Shown here piece after piece: positions 59,609 through 64,000 of a DNA stretch of 64,000 bases. The position numbers were made by a program, and so were the translations under genes. How positions within the stretch are numbered: the stretch's first letter is position 1; each line of letters starts with the position of its first letter. The DNA is taken from assembly GCF_907165195.1 (NCBI RefSeq), contig NZ_OU015584.1, forward strand, positions 1,922,001 through 1,986,000, in the 5' to 3' direction. This DNA comes from Parvicella tangerina. GTDB lineage: Bacteria > Bacteroidota > Bacteroidia > Flavobacteriales_D > Parvicellaceae. The notes beneath the pieces are model-generated. The model had not been told where the DNA came from and made no database searches. It saw only the letters and a list, made by a program, of their open reading frames with translations.

Positions 59609-60673
59609 TTAAGTGTAAATACACCCACCGATTGAGTCTTTTATGGCTCCAGTAACAGAATGAAGTGTATTTGTACATTCTTCAAGCCGCAAAACTCCTA
59701 AAAAAGCGAAGATTAATGCCTCTTTAAAATCAATTATTATTGGCTCTGGAACAATGATTTCAACGCTTGAAGATGAGCGAATCTCGTCTAGCCAAAACTG
59801 ATTATAACTACCTCCTCCCGTAGATAAACACGAACCGCTTTTAAGGTGTTTAGCTACTTGAAATGCTAGGTGTTTTCCGAATGTATGAAGCTGATCCTGT
59901 GTAGGTAAGGGGTTGTTTTTTAAAGTAAAACTAAAGACCTGGTCGAAATATTCTTTGCCTAAGGATTTGGGTGGATCTTTGTGAAAGTACTCCAACGCAT
60001 TTAACTGTTCAAATAAACTTTGATCGAAACTCCCGCCTTGAGCAATAGTCCCATTTTCATCATAAGGCTTGCCAAGTGTTTCCACTAAATAGTTGGATGC
60101 CATATTCGCAAAACCGATATCAAAGGATTTTCGAGTGTCGTTTTCACGGAATGAGATATTTGCAATTCCACCAAAATTGATACAATAGTCATACATTCCA
60201 AATAGTAATTCATCGCCAATTGGCACTAGGGGAGCTCCTTGTCCTCCAAGAGCTACGTCTTTTGAACGAAAATCACAAATGGTCTTGATCCCTGTAACTG
60301 CCGAAAGGTGGGCGCCACTTCCTATTTGAGTGGTAAAACTGTTGGTTGGTTGATGAAAAATAGTTTGACCATGAGAAGCAATGGCGTCAATCCTATTGGG
60401 TTTTAAGTCATGCTTTTTTAGGAAGTTATTAACCGCTTCTCCAAAGTGCTTTCCTAGATCTGCATCTAACTGCATCAACCCCTGTCCGCTTAGCTGATCT
60501 GCTAACTGAAGTCGCGAAACCCATTGGTCGCTATATTTTTGGGTTTCAGCGAATAATATGCCAAACGACCATTTGTCATCTTTTTCAAATTCACATAAAG
60601 CAATGTCAAGTCCATCAAGGGATGTGCCAGACATGAGTCCAATGATTCGATATCTTTTGCGAGGTAATGTCAA
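59609..60673 (-). CDS. anmK: anhydro-N-acetylmuramic acid kinase
   Basis: AnmK phosphorylates 1,6-anhydroMurNAc from cell-wall turnover and feeds it into MurNAc-6-phosphate recycling. Family motifs are IGLMSGTSLDGLDIA at the start, SHGQTIFHQP, FRSKDVALGGQGAPLVP, NFGGIANIS, DENGTIAQGG and STGGGSYNQF. The product has 354 residues, near the usual length. The start is TTG 60671-60673, because the in-frame ATG at residue 14 would remove the first strand. It is divergent from the acyl-CoA dehydrogenase gene. Confidence 0.93.
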   Translation of the reverse strand: MTLPRKRYRIIGLMSGTSLDGLDIALCEFEKDDKWSFGILFAETQKYSDQWVSRLQLADQLSGQGLMQLDADLGKHFGEAVNNFLKKHDLKPNRIDAIASHGQTIFHQPTNSFTTQIGSGAHLSAVTGIKTICDFRSKDVALGGQGAPLVPIGDELLFGMYDYCINFGGIANISFRENDTRKSFDIGFANMASNYLVETLGKPYDENGTIAQGGSFDQSLFEQLNALEYFHKDPPKSLGKEYFDQVFSFTLKNNPLPTQDQLHTFGKHLAFQVAKHLKSGSCLSTGGGSYNQFWLDEIRSSSSVEIIVPEPIIIDFKEALIFAFLGVLRLEECTNTLHSVTGAIKDSIGGCIYT

Positions 60674-60683
60674 TAATTTAGGC

Positions 60684-60713
60684 TTGTAAAGTTGAAGATA
60701 AACAGTAAATTTG
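60684..60713 (+). promoter_or_regulatory. promoter of the acyl-CoA dehydrogenase gene
   Basis: TTG at 60684-60686 and TAAATTTG at 60706-60713 are 19 bases apart, fully in line with the Bacteroidota promoter form. The ATG lies 41 bases downstream. Confidence 0.6.
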
Positions 60714-60754
60714 AAATCCTTATATAACGATCACATAATTTTAATATAAACGAG

Positions 60755-61894
60755 ATGGATTTTAAACTAACAGAAGAACAGATTGCAGTTAGAGATGCAG
60801 CTAGAGATTTTGCACAAAACGTGTGTAAACCTGGAGTTATCGAGAGAGATACGAATCAAACGGTTCCTTTAGAGCAGATTAAACAACTTGGGGAACTTGG
60901 TTTTATGGGTATGATGGTTAGTCCTGAGTATGGAGGTAGTGGGATGGATACCATTTCTTATGCTTTGGCTATGGAAGAGATATCCAAGGTGGATTCGTCT
61001 GTTTCTGTTTGTATGTCTGTAAATAACTCTTTAGTATGTTACGGACTTGAAAAGTTTGGAACTGAGGAGCAAAAGCAAAAATACCTTGTTCCACTTGCAA
61101 AAGGAGAAAAGATTGGGGCTTTTTGTTTGTCTGAACCTGAAGCTGGTTCGGATGCCACCTCTCAGAGAACAACGGCAGTAGATATGGGTGATTACTACTT
61201 GTTGAACGGTACTAAGAACTGGATCACTAATGGAAGTACGGCTTCTACTTATTTAGTAGTTGCTCAAACCGATCCAGAGAAAGGACATAGAGGAATCAAT
61301 GTATTGATTGTGGAGAAAGGAATGGAAGGCTTTGAAATCGGAGCGAAAGAGGATAAGCTTGGGATTCGAGGTTCAGACACACACACGTTGTTATTCAACG
61401 ATGTGAAAGTGCCAAAGGAAAATAGAATAGGAGAAGATGGCTTCGGATTTAAGTTTGCCATGAAAACCCTATCGGGTGGTCGAATTGGTATTGCCGCTCA
61501 AGCGCTTGGAATTGCTGCTGGAGCTTATGAATTAGCACTTGCTTATTCTAAAGAAAGAGAAACTTTTGGAAAACCGATCAATCAGCATCAGGCTATTCAA
61601 TTTAAGTTGGCTGAAATGGCTACAGAGATAGATGCAGCGAGGTTGATGGTGCATAGAGCGGCTTGGTTGAAAGATCAGGGAGAGAATTATGATGTAGAAG
61701 GAGCTATGGCGAAATTAAACGCTTCTGATGTCGCAATGAAAACCACAGTAGAAGCAGTTCAAATACATGGTGGGTATGGATTTGTAAAAGAATACCATGT
61801 TGAACGTCTAATGAGAGATGCCAAGATCACTCAGATCTATGAAGGAACTTCAGAGATACAAAAAATTGTAATTGGTAGAGCGGTTACCAAGTAA
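60755..61894 (+). CDS. short-chain acyl-CoA dehydrogenase
   Basis: The 379-residue product is an FAD-dependent acyl-CoA dehydrogenase, the first step of beta-oxidation. It has CLSEPEAGSDATSQRTTAV, LNGTKNWITNG and SKERETFGKPINQHQAIQ. The catalytic glutamate lies in the ITQIYEGTSEIQKIVIGRAV stretch (EGTSEI). The overall form is closest to butyryl/short-chain enzymes. It would pass electrons to an electron transfer flavoprotein, whose genes are not in this window. A terminator follows. Confidence 0.92.
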   Translation: MDFKLTEEQIAVRDAARDFAQNVCKPGVIERDTNQTVPLEQIKQLGELGFMGMMVSPEYGGSGMDTISYALAMEEISKVDSSVSVCMSVNNSLVCYGLEKFGTEEQKQKYLVPLAKGEKIGAFCLSEPEAGSDATSQRTTAVDMGDYYLLNGTKNWITNGSTASTYLVVAQTDPEKGHRGINVLIVEKGMEGFEIGAKEDKLGIRGSDTHTLLFNDVKVPKENRIGEDGFGFKFAMKTLSGGRIGIAAQALGIAAGAYELALAYSKERETFGKPINQHQAIQFKLAEMATEIDAARLMVHRAAWLKDQGENYDVEGAMAKLNASDVAMKTTVEAVQIHGGYGFVKEYHVERLMRDAKITQIYEGTSEIQKIVIGRAVTK

Positions 61895-61917
61895 TTGCTC
61901 AGGTTATAAAGTTAAAG

Positions 61918-61949
61918 ATCCCTTGTTCTTATTGAGCAAGGGATTTTTA
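61918..61949 (+). terminator. intrinsic terminator of the acyl-CoA dehydrogenase gene
   Basis: ATCCCTTG (61918-61925) pairs with CAAGGGAT (61937-61944), followed by a T-rich stretch to 61949. The loop is 11 bases. It ends next to the stop of the convergent Nudix gene. Confidence 0.75.
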
Positions 61950-62342
61950 TTATCGAATAAAATGTCCGTCCAAAAAACGCTCAATCACATGTCGATCTGA
62001 TTTGCGCATGTGTTTCAAGGCTTCTCGAGCTGACACCCACTCCAGTCCGATGAATTTATGTGGTTCCATATTCTCATACCTAGAGACTTCGCTAGTTAGG
62101 TAATAATATACATACATGTATTTATCGTCATTAAGTTCAAGTGTAGAGGTGAGGTACTTCATGTCTTTGAGTTCGCAATTAACATTGCCTTCTTCAACAG
62201 CTTCTCGTAAACAAGCTTGTTTCGGTGACTCACGTTTTTCTAGCGTACCACCCAGCAGCACATAGCGAAGCTTCTTGGACTTCTTTCTAAGAAGAAGAAG
62301 TTCGTCATTTTTGTAGACTACTAATTTTGCTTTACTCTTCAC
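61950..62342 (-). CDS. Nudix hydrolase
   Basis: The 130-residue product starts at GTG (62340-62342). The Nudix box is GTLEKRESPKQACLREAVEEG, near residue 32. It keeps the metal-binding REAVEE glutamates, but asparagine (EEGNV) replaces the last glycine of the consensus. It should hydrolyse a nucleoside diphosphate linked to some group. The substrate is not evident from the neighbours. Confidence 0.82.
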   Translation of the reverse strand: MKSKAKLVVYKNDELLLLRKKSKKLRYVLLGGTLEKRESPKQACLREAVEEGNVNCELKDMKYLTSTLELNDDKYMYVYYYLTSEVSRYENMEPHKFIGLEWVSAREALKHMRKSDRHVIERFLDGHFIR

Positions 62343-62491
62343 TTTAACAAATTACTAGGCGAATATATTTTAAATTGAGAAAGTAACATGACTCTGATAG
62401 GATTAATACGTTAACAATTATTCATAGCTCGAATATTCTTGTACTTTGCTGTCAATCCGTTAAATTTGCAACCTCTAAAACAAATAGAACA

Positions 62492-63025
62492 ATGGCTGAA
62501 TCAACCACTCAAAAGAAAGTAATAGCAACGATCATTGAAGACCTGGGTTCGAACGATGATAAAAAAATTCTTGCGGCACTCAAGCGAGTAAAAAGCAAAG
62601 GTGACGCTTCAGTGATCAAGCCAATGGTAAAAACGTTTGCTGCTTCAACAAGTGAAGACGTACGCGGTGAGATAAGAGCATTATTAGCACAGATCAAAGT
62701 AAAAAAAGCATTAGTAGAGATCATTGAAAGCCTAGCCGATGGTGATGATGATGTCAATGAAATGTTATTGTTTGCGATATGGAATGCTAATCTTAATGCT
62801 TCTAACTATCTAGCTGAAGTTGCAGAGGCTTCTGTGAAAGGAAATTACATGGTCGCACTTGAAGGCTTGACAGTGATTGAAAATCAAGATGGGCCTTTCT
62901 CTGAAGAGGTTCTTAATGATGCTAAACTGGTGCTTAATGAGTATTTTAATCAAGAGGATGAGAAAGCTGATCTAATCAAGTCCATGTATGAAGTGATTAA
63001 TCAATTTGAAGACAGTTTTGAGTAA
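62492..63025 (+). CDS. HEAT-repeat-like protein
   Basis: The 177-residue product has no signal peptide. It consists of helical repeats (MAESTTQKKVIATIIEDLG, ILAALKRVKSKGDASVIKPMVKTFA, SEDVRGEIRALLAQIKVKKALVEIIESL, then a more divergent part) of the HEAT/ARM type with an acidic surface. It is likely a cytoplasmic protein-binding scaffold. The following GNAT gene begins at the last base of its stop (TAATG), so they are coupled and perhaps the acetyltransferase acts with it. Confidence 0.72.
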   Translation: MAESTTQKKVIATIIEDLGSNDDKKILAALKRVKSKGDASVIKPMVKTFAASTSEDVRGEIRALLAQIKVKKALVEIIESLADGDDDVNEMLLFAIWNANLNASNYLAEVAEASVKGNYMVALEGLTVIENQDGPFSEEVLNDAKLVLNEYFNQEDEKADLIKSMYEVINQFEDSFE

Positions 63026-63498
63026 TGATTCGCAGAATCAAGCTTGAGGATAATGCAGCTTGTGCCTCAATGATTAGAGGCGTTTTTGAAGAATTGGAAG
63101 CTGCAACAGCTGGGACCGTATATGAAGACCCTACAACTGATTCATTGTTTGAATTATTTGATCGAGATGATGCTGTTTTCTATGTTCTAGAGCTTGATGG
63201 AGTTATTCACGGAAGTTGTGGAGTTTTCCCAACAAAAGGATTGCCAGAGGGAGTTGCAGAACTCGTTAAATATTATGTTTCAGGAACTGTACGGGGTAAG
63301 GGGTACGGTAAGCAACTTATGGAGATTTGCGAGGAGAAGGCTAAAGAAATGGGATATCGGCAGTTGTATATTGAGTCTACCGAAGACTTTAAGGACGCTG
63401 TGCGTATCTATGAAAAAATAGGCTATCGACAGCTGGGTCGAGCATTAGGTGATTCTGGTCATGATGGTTGTCCTATTTGGATGTTGAAAACGCTGTAA
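63025..63498 (+). CDS. GNAT-family N-acetyltransferase
   Basis: The 157-residue product has the GNAT fold: MIRRIKLEDNAACASMIRG at the start and the acetyl-CoA loop VSGTVRGKGYGKQLMEICEEKAKEMGY (RGKGYG). YIESTEDFKDAVRIYEKIGYRQLGR is the C-terminal half, and the HDGCPIWM tail is frequent in one bacterial subgroup. Its start codon overlaps the stop of the HEAT-like gene by one base. The acceptor is unknown; that coupling suggests a peptide or protein partner. Confidence 0.85.
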   Translation: MIRRIKLEDNAACASMIRGVFEELEAATAGTVYEDPTTDSLFELFDRDDAVFYVLELDGVIHGSCGVFPTKGLPEGVAELVKYYVSGTVRGKGYGKQLMEICEEKAKEMGYRQLYIESTEDFKDAVRIYEKIGYRQLGRALGDSGHDGCPIWMLKTL

Positions 63499-63504
63499 CA
63501 GTTT

Positions 63505-63951
63505 CTAATTAAAGTCTGACCGGTTTTCCACTAAAAGCTCTAGGAAATCATTCATCTCGCTATTATCAATGCTGAATGCACCTTGCTTGAACGTGGTGAG
63601 GTAATACTTATCTCCATCGACTTCGATTTCTACCCACTTCATTTTTCTCTTTATAGGAGCGACTTTCAAGTTGGCCTCTTGAATATCTACTTCAATTCCG
63701 GGTTTATCACTTTGCTCAGGCTGATAATTAAGTTTTGTTCCATTTAGTGTTAACACACCATTAGAATCAAAAAACTTCACTCCTTTCTTATTGAATGTCT
63801 CTTCGGAAGCACAATGAAAGAACGCAGCGAAATCGGGTTCGTCCAGTACGTTCTCACCTTTTACCTTTGCCAATGCCTTTTTTTCTCTATTCTTTTTGAT
63901 GATCATTAGCACGATAGCAACGATCACACCTATAATGGCTCCTTCAATCAT
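63505..63951 (-). CDS. membrane-anchored protein of unknown function
   Basis: The 148-residue product has one N-terminal membrane helix (MIEGAIIGVIVAIVLMIIKK), then a basic stretch and a soluble domain of about 110 residues with strand-like segments (LTLNGTKLNYQP, VEIEVDGDKYYLTTFKQGAFSID). A pair of FAAFFHCASEETF residues and one cysteine stand out. I do not recognise a family. It converges with the GNAT gene with a six-base gap. Confidence 0.65.
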   Translation of the reverse strand: MIEGAIIGVIVAIVLMIIKKNREKKALAKVKGENVLDEPDFAAFFHCASEETFNKKGVKFFDSNGVLTLNGTKLNYQPEQSDKPGIEVDIQEANLKVAPIKRKMKWVEIEVDGDKYYLTTFKQGAFSIDNSEMNDFLELLVENRSDFN

Positions 63952-64000
63952 GGTTGATTATTTTCTTTTATTCTAAACTACAAAATCAGAATGACTTTAA

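Noticed and set aside
63505..63951. Secretion or toxin role for the small membrane-anchored protein
   Set aside because: Only one membrane helix and an unrecognised domain are visible; no toxin or secretion motif supports it.

Overview
The window is a low-GC chromosomal segment that reads as a member of the Bacteroidota, most likely a free-living, probably marine, Flavobacteriales bacterium of the Cryomorphaceae/Crocinitomicaceae type. The evidence is a type IX secretion (T9SS) C-terminal sorting domain, a PorE-like envelope protein, many signal-peptide and lipobox proteins of unknown function, near absence of Shine-Dalgarno sites, and repeated promoter boxes of the Bacteroidota form TAnnTTTG (often TATCTTTG or TATATTCG). 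No rRNA, tRNA, CRISPR array, insertion sequence or prophage was seen. The segment looks like stable chromosome with housekeeping genes set among lineage-specific secreted proteins.

Layout. 1-2.8 kb: the end of an unknown gene, then a polyamine-type pair (deoxyhypusine synthase-like protein and arginine decarboxylase). 3.0-7.9 kb: a tight run of five exported proteins of unknown function, two of them paralogs sharing a nearly identical 67-residue cysteine-containing C-terminus. 8.0-12.8 kb: a LamG/T9SS protein and a LytTR response regulator with a beta-propeller sensor kinase. 12.9-14.8 kb: an RlmD-like rRNA methyltransferase and a peroxiredoxin. 14.9-19.0 kb: a TPR protein, a PorE-like protein, a lipoprotein and a small broken gene. 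19.0-21.9 kb: a nuclease/phosphatase lipoprotein and dnaX. 21.9-27.2 kb: an exported TPR-CHAT protease-like protein and a regulator-like protein with an unusual promoter region. 27.2-34.2 kb: a phosphohexomutase, smpB, a ComB-like phosphatase, Dps, MscS and CorA. 34.2-37.4 kb: a TPR/SUMF1 protein, an ECF sigma factor and a possible anti-sigma factor. 37.5-47 kb: an FAD protein, paired CxxCH lipoproteins, cystathionine beta-synthase, a PaaG-like hydratase and many lipoproteins. 47-64 kb: FadH, a DEAD-box helicase, a DPP4-like peptidase with glpD, an exported acetolactate-decarboxylase-like protein, MenB, AnmK, an acyl-CoA dehydrogenase, a Nudix protein, a HEAT-like protein and GNAT proteins.

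The most interesting signal is in dnaX. The gamma frame ends at a run of ten A residues, and the tau C-terminal region continues in another frame. A 10-bp RNA hairpin lies one base before the run. Loss of exactly one A would fuse the two frames into a 583-residue tau protein. This is the layout expected for hairpin-assisted transcriptional slippage, although a sequencing indel must be excluded. The second is the five-gene exported operon at 3.0-7.9 kb, a candidate undescribed envelope or extracellular system. Others are a cluster of nine ACTTAA/TTAAGT sites in front of a regulator-like gene, a SUMF1-like protein without the catalytic cysteines beside an ECF sigma factor, and several genes whose promoter box lies only 4-7 bases before the start codon.
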